From Sinorhizobium sp. A49 (GTDB lineage: Bacteria > Pseudomonadota > Alphaproteobacteria > Rhizobiales > Rhizobiaceae): 64,000 nucleotides of DNA. A program made the position numbers and the translations under genes. The notes under the pieces are model-generated. The model saw only the letters and a list, made by a program, of their open reading frames with translations. It was not told where the DNA came from and searched no databases. The DNA lies in the NCBI RefSeq assembly GCF_002002725.1, contig NZ_MUNW01000055.1, positions 248,001 to 312,000 of the forward strand. The letters run 5' to 3'. Of the stretch, positions 18,638-26,672 are shown in pieces; position 1 is the stretch's first letter; each line of letters begins with the position of its first letter.

Positions 18638-18847
18638 TCAATGGGATTTCGCCCTTTTCAGGTGGGATTGCTTCCGCCCGCCATCAAGGTTCAAGCTCAG
18701 CTGCACGCCGCGACTCAGTTTCGGCAAAGGCGCCGTAAGGTCGATACGGCCAAAAATCTGCTTGCGGCGCTCGCTGTCGCGCTCTCGCTTCAGGCGGGAG
18801 TCGGCGACGGCGGCCAGTGCGCGATTGATGATTTCAGTGCGGGTCAT
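18638..18847 (-). CDS. Candidate SOS-controlled 69-aa protein
   Basis: A short, basic ORF (MTRTEIINRALAAVADSRLK, then Lys/Arg-rich, ending in LKRAKSH). It has a GTGGAG-type ribosome-binding site and a LexA-type box 18 bp before the ATG (18865-18879). I do not recognise the family. The box, start codon and ribosome-binding site together make it a plausible real gene, but no homology evidence is available here. The stretch 18281-18637, downstream of dadA, shows no convincing gene. Confidence 0.45.
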   Translation of the reverse strand: MTRTEIINRALAAVADSRLKRERDSERRKQIFGRIDLTAPLPKLSRGVQLSLNLDGGRKQSHLKRAKSH

Positions 18848-18864
18848 CGTTCATCTCCACATCT

Positions 18865-18879
18865 GTTCTCTTTTTGTTC
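18865..18879. promoter_or_regulatory. LexA (SOS) box GTTC-N7-GTTC
   Basis: The plus strand reads GTTC (18865-18868), seven bases, GTTC (18876-18879). This is the direct-repeat LexA site of alphaproteobacteria. It lies just upstream of the leftward 69-aa ORF, between its ribosome-binding site and a TTGACA (minus strand, 18894-18899). Confidence 0.6.
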
Positions 18880-18988
18880 TATTTTAAGAGAAATGTCAAG
18901 TGAACGTCTCGCCGGCGGGCCGGCATTGCCGAAAAGCTCCATGTGATCATGGACGCCGAGGCATCACGCCTCCGCCGGACAAACACCC

Positions 18989-19408
18989 CTAGAACGTGAT
19001 CTTCACCGAACTGGTGCTGCGGTTGGCGGCGCCGTGATAGACGGCTTCGATATTGTTGCCATCGGGATCGAGCAGGAACGCGGCGTAGTAGCCGGGATGA
19101 TACGGACGTTCGCCGGGTCGACCGTTGTCCTTGCCGCCATTTTCCAGGCCGACTTTGTAAAAGGCGTCGACCATGGCGCTGTCCCTGGCCTGGAACGCTA
19201 GATGGTGGCGCCCGGTCAGCTGACCCTGGGCCGCTTGGCTGTCGGCCGTCGAGACGAACAGTTCGTCGGCCCAAAAATAATCTTCACCCTCGCCCCCCAA
19301 CGGCACCTCAAGAGCATGGAGTACGGCCTCGTAGAACCGCCGACTTGCGCCGAGATCCTTGATCACCAGCTGAATATGATCGATCAACCGGCCACGATGC
19401 AGTTCCAT
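18989..19408 (-). CDS. VOC family (glyoxalase/bleomycin resistance fold) protein
   Basis: 139 residues. The first beta-alpha-beta module starts RLIDHIQLVIKDLGASRRFYEAVL, and the closing module has HHLAFQARD and AAFLLDPDGNNIEAVYHG. Metal-ligand positions His (DHIQL), His (HHLAF) and Glu (NIEAVY) are present, so it could be an active metalloenzyme such as a lyase, isomerase or dioxygenase. The substrate is unknown. It is isolated on the minus strand. Confidence 0.85.
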   Translation of the reverse strand: MELHRGRLIDHIQLVIKDLGASRRFYEAVLHALEVPLGGEGEDYFWADELFVSTADSQAAQGQLTGRHHLAFQARDSAMVDAFYKVGLENGGKDNGRPGERPYHPGYYAAFLLDPDGNNIEAVYHGAANRSTSSVKITF

Positions 19409-19694
19409 CCTGGGCTCCTCCGTTTGCCATCGAACAGGGAATTAGGTCCGACCCGAGGTCCGTCAATGGCCGTCAGGCGCAGACTTGGTGGCCACCCTCA
19501 CGCGCAAAGCTTGTATGGAAGATTATCGGCGACTTGGTTTCCAGGGCTTGAAATAGCCGCAATCGCTCGCCATATGGGGCATAACGAATTGATCGTTGAG
19601 CATAGACAGCCTCGGTGAGGCGGATGTGTTCCGGTCAGAGTTCGCGCTAAACCGCTGACCACGGATGTACTGGCAGGGCAAGGCAGCGAACGGG

Positions 19695-19721
19695 AAAAGG
19701 TCGGCATCGCCGGCCTTTTTT
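19695..19721 (+). terminator. Orphan rightward intrinsic terminator
   Basis: AAAAGGTCGGC, a 3-base loop and GCCGGCC followed by a T run. It is oriented for plus-strand transcripts, but no plus-strand protein gene ends nearby; VOC is on the minus strand and the acetyltransferase begins only at 20069. It could mark the 3' end of an unannotated small RNA in about 19430-19720. No protein gene is credible between 19409 and 20068. Confidence 0.55.
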
Positions 19722-19887
19722 GTTTTCGGGATTTCCCGCTGCCTCATCAAAATCCGAACAGATCTGTTGCATTCGACTGCCTTTGTCTGGCAGAAGGCCC
19801 GGGAACGCGATCGCCATCAGTTTTAGGATGGGGTCGGGCGGGCGATTGACGTCTACCTCGCTGCCACGAGACCACGTGGCCGTTCAC

Positions 19888-19992
19888 TACAGCGCCGCGT
19901 GTCTAATCAGACGCGCAAAGGTCGCTGTAGCACTTCGAATTGCTGCATGTTTTTATCCTTAAACCGAATACGATTTAAGGAAACATGCAGTA
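19888..19992. repeat. RIME1-like rhizobial intergenic repeat (two palindromes)
   Basis: About 105 bp. The first palindrome runs from TACAGCG (19888-19894) to CGCTGTA (19923-19929), with an inner AGACGCGC arm. The second runs from CTGCATGTTT (19943-19952) to AAACATGCAG (19981-19990), with a TTAA-rich centre. Size and double-palindrome structure fit RIME1, a non-coding mosaic element scattered in Rhizobiaceae intergenic regions. It lies just upstream of the acetyltransferase gene. Confidence 0.75.
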
Positions 19993-20068
19993 GGCCTTCC
20001 GCGGCATGAACCGCCGGCGTGGCGGCATTCGGACCGTTCATCCCACTCTGCAGATAAGCGAAAGAACC

Positions 20069-20542
20069 ATGATCTCATTCAGGCCGATGCTTGAGAGCGA
20101 GTATGCTGGATATCTCGCCTATTTCGTTCCCGACTATGCCGCGGAGATCGCCGCCAATTACGGGCTCCCGGATGCAGATGCCCTGGCGCAGGCAACGAGC
20201 GAAATCGCCGAGGACCTGCCGCAAGGTGTCGATACGCCAGGCAGCGTCCTGCTGTGCCTGATCGAAAGCGCAAGTGCCGCGCATGTCGGCTATCTCTGGT
20301 ATCGACTGGACGCAAGGGGCCGCTCCGCCTTCATCAGCGACTTCCACATTCTGCCTGAACATCAGGGAAAAGGCCTTGGAAAGCTCGCCATGGCCGCACT
20401 TGAGATCGAACTCTCTGCAAAAGGGTTCGAGCAGGTCAAGTTGCGTGTCGCCGAGAACAACCGACGTGCGCGGCATGTCTATGAAGCCACGGGATTTCGT
20501 GTCACCGGCAGAAATATGAGCAAGACACTCAAGCCGCGCTAA
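20069..20542 (+). CDS. GNAT family N-acetyltransferase
   Basis: 157 residues from the ATG at 20069. The acetyl-CoA loop is EHQGKGLGKLAMAALE (Q/RxxGxG/A) after the ISDFHILP strand, and the C-terminal LRVAENNRRARHVYEATGF is typical of the family. It transfers an acetyl group to an amine of an unidentified substrate. An in-frame start at 20006 would add a non-conserved leader, so it was not used. Confidence 0.88.
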   Translation: MISFRPMLESEYAGYLAYFVPDYAAEIAANYGLPDADALAQATSEIAEDLPQGVDTPGSVLLCLIESASAAHVGYLWYRLDARGRSAFISDFHILPEHQGKGLGKLAMAALEIELSAKGFEQVKLRVAENNRRARHVYEATGFRVTGRNMSKTLKPR

Positions 20543-20654
20543 ATCTCACCGCAGATACAGATACCGCACGACCGCTTACCACATTTGCGATCCTGGGCGG
20601 AACTTAAGCCGCCGACCATCGTTGGTACCTTGCCAAGACAAACGAGGTGCACAA

Positions 20655-20966
20655 ATGGCTAATAACATTCAGCGATCCGTCGAGGACCAGATCTCCGAAT
20701 TGCGGGCGCAGGTCGCAGAGCTGACCAAATCGATTTCAGCGCGCGCCGGCGAAGCCGCCGAGAGCGCCGCCGATCTAGCGGAGGATGCGAGAGGGCGAGT
20801 TCGTTCCGCCGCGCGTGTCGTGCGTGCACAGGGACAGAGCGTCGTCGACGCCGCAAAGGACAATCCAGGCACGGCGACGACGGTTGTCAGCACGGCCGGA
20901 CTGATCGGCTTTGCCATCGGCGTTCTCGTCGGTGTTTCCTGCCAAAGCAGCGCGCGGTGGCGATAG
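20655..20966 (+). CDS. YqjD/ElaB/DUF883-like membrane-anchored protein
   Basis: 103 residues. A charged Ala/Glu/Arg-rich helix that predicts as coiled coil (VEDQISELRAQVAELTKSIS and on to SAARVVRAQGQSVVDAAKDN) is followed by one C-terminal hydrophobic stretch (TVVSTAGLIGFAIGVLVGVS). This is the layout of stationary-phase, ribosome-associated membrane proteins such as YqjD. The start is the ATG at 20655 with GAGGT upstream. Confidence 0.65.
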   Translation: MANNIQRSVEDQISELRAQVAELTKSISARAGEAAESAADLAEDARGRVRSAARVVRAQGQSVVDAAKDNPGTATTVVSTAGLIGFAIGVLVGVSCQSSARWR

Positions 20967-21021
20967 CAGGCAAGGCCGACGTGGTTGACCGGGACGGACA
21001 AACATATCCATTGATGCTTTT

Positions 21022-21519
21022 CTATTGGGCCGGCATGTTCACCAGCAGCGTGCCGGCGACGCCGAGGCCAATCAGGATGAAATGGGTGATCTGCAGGGTG
21101 TCCTGGCGGATATAATAGGCAAACCAGGCACCGCCGAGCAGCATGATCAGGCCGAGGGCGATCAACGTTGCGAAAGCGAGATTGGCCCAGATGACCGCCG
21201 CGGCACCATCCGAATGACCCAGGAGCGTGCCGAAAAACACAAGCGCTGCCCCGGCCAGAAGCAGCATGGTCGCCACCTCCAACAGCAGAACGAAGCTGAA
21301 GACCGCACGATGCCACAGGGCGTCGTTGACCCGGCGCGACAGCAGCGGCGTGCGGATGGCAGGCTCCTGATCGAAGAGCTGCATGCGCATCAACAAACCA
21401 ATCGAAAAGACGCCGTTGCGAAAAGCGACGACGTTGTTAAGCACGACAATGGCTAGCCAGAGCGCGAGCCCGGAAAGCAGGACGGCTTTGATCAGGAGGA
21501 GCGAAGTCAGCTGGGTCAT
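21022..21519 (-). CDS. DUF2165-like small integral membrane protein
   Basis: 165 residues with four hydrophobic segments: ALWLAIVVLNNVVAF, VLLLEVATMLLLAGAALVFFG, LALIALGLIMLLGG and FILIGLGVAGTLLV. The Asn pair early in the first helix and the spacing resemble DUF2165 predicted small membrane proteins. Function is unknown. The gap to the next gene (21520-21942) is about 420 bp and holds nothing I can support. Confidence 0.65.
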   Translation of the reverse strand: MTQLTSLLLIKAVLLSGLALWLAIVVLNNVVAFRNGVFSIGLLMRMQLFDQEPAIRTPLLSRRVNDALWHRAVFSFVLLLEVATMLLLAGAALVFFGTLLGHSDGAAAVIWANLAFATLIALGLIMLLGGAWFAYYIRQDTLQITHFILIGLGVAGTLLVNMPAQ

Positions 21520-21942
21520 TTTTCGATATCACCATGAGTTGAGAAGGACGCGTTTGACCGCGATACCCAGATGACGATTGGCAGCAGGCACATGTGACGC
21601 CGACATCGTTTTTTTTCGGGCCTGTGTTTTTTCGCCGGATTGAAGGCTGTCCACATTTTCGGGAATAAGTTGGGGATCAACTGGCCATCGGCGCCGCCGC
21701 CGTCCGCCACACGTCTGGACGCCTTATTGAGGCCACGAAATCGGTGGCACCATCGGCGTCGGCGGACCTTGGGTCTATTGCCTTGCGCAGGGATCGAACG
21801 AGGGCCTGCGCAAGGCATGATCGGCAAAGCGGCTGTCGCCCATCCCCGTCAGCAAAGCACACCCATCAGCAAGAATGACGACGGAGGCGGCGGTGGTCGT
21901 CCACTGACGTGGCGATAGCGCTTGCCTGCGCCCGTCGCGTGT

Positions 21943-22365
21943 TCAACGGCGGCGTTGAGTCAACGCCATGCCGGCAAGGATCAGGGCGACGCCGAGCACA
22001 CTGGCAAGAAGCCCCGCAGAAACGCCCTGCAACAAATCAAGCGCCACGCCCGAGACCATCTGCCCTCCGATCACCAGCAGCGCGGTATTGACGGCACCGA
22101 TGCGCGCGATGAGCCAGCTGCCGGCAGCGACGAAGACCACACCGATCGAGCCGCCGAGATAGGCATGCCAGGGGGCGTCCGCCGCCCCCTCGGGAATGAG
22201 GCCGCCGATCGACAGGCCGAGAATGCTCAAGGCGACGAAGCCGACGATGTGGTTCCAGAACGACGCGATAAGCGGCGAAGTCGAGAGGCTGAGCCGGCCA
22301 TTGACCTGTCGGCTGACACCAACCAGAACGCCTGCGAGGCAGGCAAAAAGGATCGGCAGGGTCAT
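21943..22365 (-). CDS. YdcZ/DUF606-type DMT membrane transporter, half 2
   Basis: 140 residues from the ATG at 22365, which overlaps the stop of the previous gene by the sequence ATGA. Hydrophobic helices start at MTLPILFACLAGVLVGVS and continue through HIVGFVALSILGLSIGG, GVVFVAAGSWLIA and LLASVLGVALILAG. The paired small DUF606 proteins are thought to form a heteromeric drug/metabolite exporter. An apparent longer frame upstream, Arg/Gly-rich, is a shadow of the neighbouring gene. Confidence 0.75.
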   Translation of the reverse strand: MTLPILFACLAGVLVGVSRQVNGRLSLSTSPLIASFWNHIVGFVALSILGLSIGGLIPEGAADAPWHAYLGGSIGVVFVAAGSWLIARIGAVNTALLVIGGQMVSGVALDLLQGVSAGLLASVLGVALILAGMALTQRRR

Positions 22366-22847
22366 GCGTTGCCCCTGCCGAAGAGGATGATGAGCGCGCT
22401 GCCGGCAAGAATCAGGACCATGGCCGCCAGATCGCGACGATCCGGACGACGCATCGGCAGGCCGAAGAGCCCCCAGCGATCCGCCACGATGCTGAAAATC
22501 ACCTGGCCCGCAAGCCCCAGGGCAAGCGTACCGGACAATGCCAGCGGCGAGTTCACCGCAAACGAGGTCAGCATGACGGTGATGGCGCCAGAAATCCCGC
22601 CAAGATAGGCCCACAGCGGCGCATGCGGTTTCGCCCCTGCATTTCGCGCGCGCCAGGGATAGAGGACAGCGAGCAGCAAAAGGGCTGCCACTGTCCCCGT
22701 GCCATGCGCCGCCCAGGACGAGAACAATGCGTTGCCGTAGCGCCCCAATTCACCGTTGAAATGAACCATCAGCGTCAGCAGCCCGCCCGTGCCGAAGGCG
22801 GCCAACAGATGCAACGGGTTCAGCCGAGGTGCGGAGGGAGTGGTCAT
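22362..22847 (-). CDS. YdcZ/DUF606-type DMT membrane transporter, half 1
   Basis: 161 residues with about five hydrophobic helices (LLAAFGTGGLLTLMVHFNG, TVAALLLLAVLYPW, YLGGISGAITVMLTSFAV, LALGLAGQVIFSIVAD, AAMVLILAGSALIILFG). It overlaps the next gene by 4 bp, so translation is coupled. The substrate is unknown. The 22848-23163 gap holds nothing supportable. Confidence 0.75.
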   Translation of the reverse strand: MTTPSAPRLNPLHLLAAFGTGGLLTLMVHFNGELGRYGNALFSSWAAHGTGTVAALLLLAVLYPWRARNAGAKPHAPLWAYLGGISGAITVMLTSFAVNSPLALSGTLALGLAGQVIFSIVADRWGLFGLPMRRPDRRDLAAMVLILAGSALIILFGRGNA

Positions 22848-23163
22848 GAATGGGTGCTCGCAACAGAATCGATCATTCGGCAGTCATCAATCGCCGTTTG
22901 CTTTTCCTAGAGGTTCGGGGGCGCGATTGACAGCTTTCGATTGCTTTTGCCTGCCACTTTCGCCACCAACAAGACCAACGACAGCGCCAGCTTCGACCTG
23001 TCGATCAACAAGGTGACTGGCGTCTACGACATGGACGCGCTGATATTGGGCCTGATGCCGTCGCCGAGAAGAACCGTCCGGGCGACGTTGACGGCGAAAT
23101 TCTGGCATGACAGTCGCTGCCAGGGCAGACCGACAGAGCTGCCCGGACCGGACCAGTGCAGCG

Positions 23164-24588
23164 TCAGCGCCCGGGTATCCACGTGATGAAGCGGACAAGC
23201 TTGTCCGTCAACCCCTTGTAGGGTGGCGAGATCAGGTCACTCGGTGCGGGATCATATTTCCTCAGCACCGGCATCGACTTGGAGAAGGTCAGGAAGCCTT
23301 CCCGACCGTGATAATGGCCCATGCCGCTCGCGCCGACACCCCCGAATGGCATGTCGTTGCAGGCAAACTGGTAAAGCGTATCGTTGATGCAGACGCCGCC
23401 CGCGACGATGCGGGCGAGGATCGCCTCAATCTCCTCCTCATCCGCGCTGAAGCAATAGAGCGCCAGCGGACGGTCGCGGCCGAGCACAAAGCCGATCGAC
23501 TCGTCCCTGGTGCGATAGCTGATCACAGGCAGGATCGGCCCGAAGATCTCCTCGCGCATGACCGCGCTGTCTTGAGTGGGCTCGAGGACTACGGTGGGTT
23601 CCATGAGGCGAACGCGCGACGGTGAAGCCTGTTTCATTTCCAGAAGCGGAATGAGCGCATGCCCGTGTGCCCGCGCATCGCTTAAAAGGCCGGCGAGACG
23701 GTCGTGCTGGGCGTCGTTGATGATCGAGGTATAATCCTGATAACCGTTGCCCACCCCGTAGCGCTCACCGATCTGCCGCTTCAGCAGGCTGACGAAAGCA
23801 TCGCGTTTGCTTTCATGGATCAGGACATAGTCCGGCGCGATGCAGGTTTGGCCGGCGTTGAAGAACTTGCCTGTCGCGATGCGGTCCGCCGCGCGCCGCA
23901 GATCCGCCGTTTCCCCGACGATGGCTGGCGACTTGCCGCCGAGTTCCAACGTCACTGGCGTCAGGTTCTGCGCCGCGGCGGCCATTACCTTGCGGCCAAC
24001 GGCAGTCGAACCAGTGAAGAACAGATGGTCGAACGGCAAAGCGGAAAAGGCAGCCGAGAGTTCGGCGCCGCCGAGCGCCACCGTCACGCGTGTATCGGGG
24101 AAAACGTCGGCGACCAGCTTGCGCAAGAATTCCGACGTGCGCGGTGTATGTTCCGACGGCTTGAGCAGCACATGGTTTCCGGCACCGATCGCCGCCACCA
24201 GCGGCGCCAGCGCCAGGTTGACCGGATAGTTCCACGGCGAGATGATGCCGACGACGCCGAGAGGAACGAAGCGGACCTGCGCCTTTGCCGGCCAGAGCTT
24301 CCATCCGGCCGCCCGTCGCTCCGGCTTCATCCAGGCCTTGAGCCTGGCAAGCGTGTGATCGATCTCCGAAAGCACGACGCTGCCCTCACCAAGCAGCGTC
24401 TCATGGACGGAGCGATGGCCGAAATCGGCGCTGACTGCCTTCGACATCTCATCGAGGCGTTCGCGGAAGAGACGGCGCAGGCGTTTCAGATCGTCCCGGC
24501 GCTGCTCGTAGGATGGGCGTTGATCGAGCCAGGCCGCGCGCAAACGCTCGAAGCTCTGCTGTAGCTGAGGCGGATGGCTATCGTGCAT
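23164..24588 (-). CDS. Aldehyde dehydrogenase of the coniferyl-aldehyde/fatty-aldehyde type
   Basis: 474 residues from the ATG at 24588 (MHDSHPPQLQQSFERLR); upstream in-frame sequence belongs to the neighbouring gene. The chain carries GVVGIISPWNYPVNLALAPL, LLKPSEHTPRTS, FFTGSTAVGRKVM, the Glu in VTLELGGKSPAIV and the catalytic Cys in KFFNAGQTCIAPDYV. It lacks the N-terminal extension of classical ALDHs and ends in a hydrophobic, Trp-rich tail (KLVRFITWIPGR). It overlaps the lysoplasmalogenase-like gene by 11 bp. This subgroup oxidises medium, long-chain or aromatic aldehydes to acids; the substrate here is inferred from the neighbour. Confidence 0.88.
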   Translation of the reverse strand: MHDSHPPQLQQSFERLRAAWLDQRPSYEQRRDDLKRLRRLFRERLDEMSKAVSADFGHRSVHETLLGEGSVVLSEIDHTLARLKAWMKPERRAAGWKLWPAKAQVRFVPLGVVGIISPWNYPVNLALAPLVAAIGAGNHVLLKPSEHTPRTSEFLRKLVADVFPDTRVTVALGGAELSAAFSALPFDHLFFTGSTAVGRKVMAAAAQNLTPVTLELGGKSPAIVGETADLRRAADRIATGKFFNAGQTCIAPDYVLIHESKRDAFVSLLKRQIGERYGVGNGYQDYTSIINDAQHDRLAGLLSDARAHGHALIPLLEMKQASPSRVRLMEPTVVLEPTQDSAVMREEIFGPILPVISYRTRDESIGFVLGRDRPLALYCFSADEEEIEAILARIVAGGVCINDTLYQFACNDMPFGGVGASGMGHYHGREGFLTFSKSMPVLRKYDPAPSDLISPPYKGLTDKLVRFITWIPGR

Positions 24589-25294
24589 GCGTTTTGCCTT
24601 CGGTCGAACGGGCGAAGAGCCATTGTGCGGTATAATAGGTGCCAAGGACCCAGACGGCATTATAGGGGATGTTCCAGCGGAACCGACCGTAAGCGAGCAG
24701 CGTGTCGCTGACCATGAAGAACAGCCCGCCAAGCGCCGCTGATCGCGCGGCGGATTTCTGCGGCGCTCCGACAACAACCTGCCGGTCGCGGGAAATCGCC
24801 TGTGCGGCCATCGCCGCCAGCGCCAGCGCATAGATGACAACGGGGATGCGCATGCCGGCCGGCAAGGACGACCACAATCCGGCAATGACGAGAAAGCCGA
24901 TGACGGCGAAGAGGGCGAATATGCTCTTGTCGGCGGCAAAGCGGCTGTCCCGGGTGAGCGCCCAGATATAGGCGCAGTGGGTCAGGAGAAAGCAGACGAG
25001 GCCGGCGAGAAAATAGTCGCCCGGCAACATCAGAAAGAAATCGCCGGCCGCCGCAAAGGTAAGCCCGATGACAATCGCCATCCCATAGGCGCCAGACGCC
25101 GGGCCGATGTTGCGAAGGACGGCCACGAGCAGAAGCATCGTCGCCGTCGGTTTCGTGAGGTAATGCAGCCATCGCCAGCCTGAATCATCGCTGCCAGCCA
25201 TGAGACTGCCGACGATTGCGAGAACCGCGCAAACGGCAAACAGCGCGTAGATCCATGGGTTGTTTCGCGCGCTGAAAGTGATGCCTTGTCCCAT
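24578..25294 (-). CDS. YhhN/TMEM86-family lysoplasmalogenase-like membrane protein
   Basis: 238 residues from the ATG at 25294, with about eight hydrophobic helices and the conserved acidic segments GLTFAAAGDFFLM and KPTATMLLLVAVLRN of YhhN proteins. TMEM86B hydrolyses the vinyl-ether bond of lysoplasmalogens and releases a fatty aldehyde. Its stop overlaps the aldehyde dehydrogenase start, suggesting translational coupling and a joint pathway. A divergent TetR gene lies 218 bp away. Confidence 0.78.
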   Translation of the reverse strand: MGQGITFSARNNPWIYALFAVCAVLAIVGSLMAGSDDSGWRWLHYLTKPTATMLLLVAVLRNIGPASGAYGMAIVIGLTFAAAGDFFLMLPGDYFLAGLVCFLLTHCAYIWALTRDSRFAADKSIFALFAVIGFLVIAGLWSSLPAGMRIPVVIYALALAAMAAQAISRDRQVVVGAPQKSAARSAALGGLFFMVSDTLLAYGRFRWNIPYNAVWVLGTYYTAQWLFARSTEGKTHAR

Positions 25295-25512
25295 GCCTGC
25301 CCTCGATAGCGGTGAGACTTGCCGCCGGCGACCGCCATCGCCGATCCTCAACTCTCGTCCGAAGGACTGTAATCGAGCGCCGAAGATTGTCCATAGCTGA
25401 ACAAATATGAAGGCCGCAGTCTTTTCTGTAATCCCGGCTACATAATTTCGGGGATAGCCTTGCACGCACTGTCAGGCGATTTATATAAAACAGACTACAG
25501 AAAGGAAAACTC

Positions 25513-26103
25513 ATGGCGACCCGAGGACGGCCGCGTGGTTTCGATCGCGATCTTGCGCTTCATAAAATCATGGAGGTCTTTTGGGCAAAAGGCTACGAGG
25601 GCGCCCAGCTCAACGACCTGACGGCCGCCATCGGCATCGCGCCGCCAAGCTTTTACGCGGCGTTCGGCTCGAAGGAGCAGGCGTTTCGCGAGGCGGTCGG
25701 CCTCTATGTCGCGACCGTCGGATCGGGATCGATGCGCGCGCTCGAGGCCGGCGAAACGGCGCGACAGGCGATACGCGCCATGCTTCTTGCCAGTATCGAC
25801 ATCGCGCTTGGCGCGCCGCAATCGAACGGCTGCCTGTTGATCCTCGGCGTCATGAACTGCCAACCCGAAATCGGGCCGCTTTACGATCTGCTCAAGGGCC
25901 TGCGGAAAGAAACCGTGGAGCGCGTGCGCGCAAGACTGGCGCGCGGCGTGGCGGACGGCGAACTCCCGCAAACCACCGACACAGCGACATTGGCCAACTA
26001 CTACGGCGCCATCATGCAGGCCATCTCGATGCAGGCACGCGACGGCGCCACCCGACAGAAGCTGGAAGCTCTCGTCCAGCCGTCCCTTGCTGCCTTGCAG
26101 TGA
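25513..26103 (+). CDS. TetR/AcrR family regulator
   Basis: 196 residues. The N-terminal HTH is ATRGRPRGFDRDLALHKIME, with the recognition helix in LNDLTAAIGIAPPSFYAAFGSKEQAF, and a ligand-binding helical domain with a single-Cys motif (SNGCLLILGVMNC) follows. It is transcribed away from the lysoplasmalogenase/aldehyde dehydrogenase pair and is the natural candidate to repress it. The RidA gene follows 78 bp later on the same strand. Confidence 0.9.
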   Translation: MATRGRPRGFDRDLALHKIMEVFWAKGYEGAQLNDLTAAIGIAPPSFYAAFGSKEQAFREAVGLYVATVGSGSMRALEAGETARQAIRAMLLASIDIALGAPQSNGCLLILGVMNCQPEIGPLYDLLKGLRKETVERVRARLARGVADGELPQTTDTATLANYYGAIMQAISMQARDGATRQKLEALVQPSLAALQ

Positions 26104-26181
26104 AGACGGCCACGCCGCTCACCTGGCCGACGGGTGAGCTTGACCGGGCGTGCCTCCCCCAACGAACCGAAAGATAATGCG

Positions 26182-26649
26182 ATGAAGCCCTTTGAAGCGA
26201 CCATCACAGCCGTCCCCACCCGCACCGGAGAGGTCGTAATCCCGGTGGAACTCCGCGCGGATGTGGACCAGTTTCACTACGCGCCCGCGCGCCGCGCCGG
26301 CGATTTCGTCTATCTCTCCGGCATTGTTGCCGCAAACGGCGAGACCAAGCCGATGAACGCCGAAGGGTTTCGCCTCGAACTGCGCCGTGTTTTCACGCTG
26401 ATCGCGCGATTGCTGCATGCCTGTGGCGCGCGCCTCGAGGACGTTGTCGAGCTCCAGATGTTCCATGTGTTCGGAAGCGACCGCCTGGCCCTGGACAAGG
26501 CCGGCCAACTGGCGGTGATCGCCGCGGTGCGGGACGAGTTCTTTGCCGCGCCCTATCCCGCCGCAGTCGAACTTGCCGTTGCCGAACTCAACCCCGACGG
26601 TGGCCTGGTCGAGATCAAGGCGACAGCATTCGCGCCACTGCCCGGTTGA
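26182..26649 (+). CDS. RidA/YjgF/UK114 family protein
   Basis: 155 residues from the ATG at 26182. It has the start strand FHYAPARRAGDFVYLSG, the long helix FRLELRRVFTLIARLLHACGARLEDVVELQM and the closing segment AVRDEFFAAPYPAAVELAVAELN with the conserved P-A/Y region, but the catalytic Arg of the RidA IxxR motif is not clearly placed. RidA hydrolyses reactive enamines or imines. The C-terminal Glu-rich strand is normal for the family. Confidence 0.82.
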   Translation: MKPFEATITAVPTRTGEVVIPVELRADVDQFHYAPARRAGDFVYLSGIVAANGETKPMNAEGFRLELRRVFTLIARLLHACGARLEDVVELQMFHVFGSDRLALDKAGQLAVIAAVRDEFFAAPYPAAVELAVAELNPDGGLVEIKATAFAPLPG

Positions 26650-26672
26650 CGGGCTTCCCGGTCCATCAAGGC

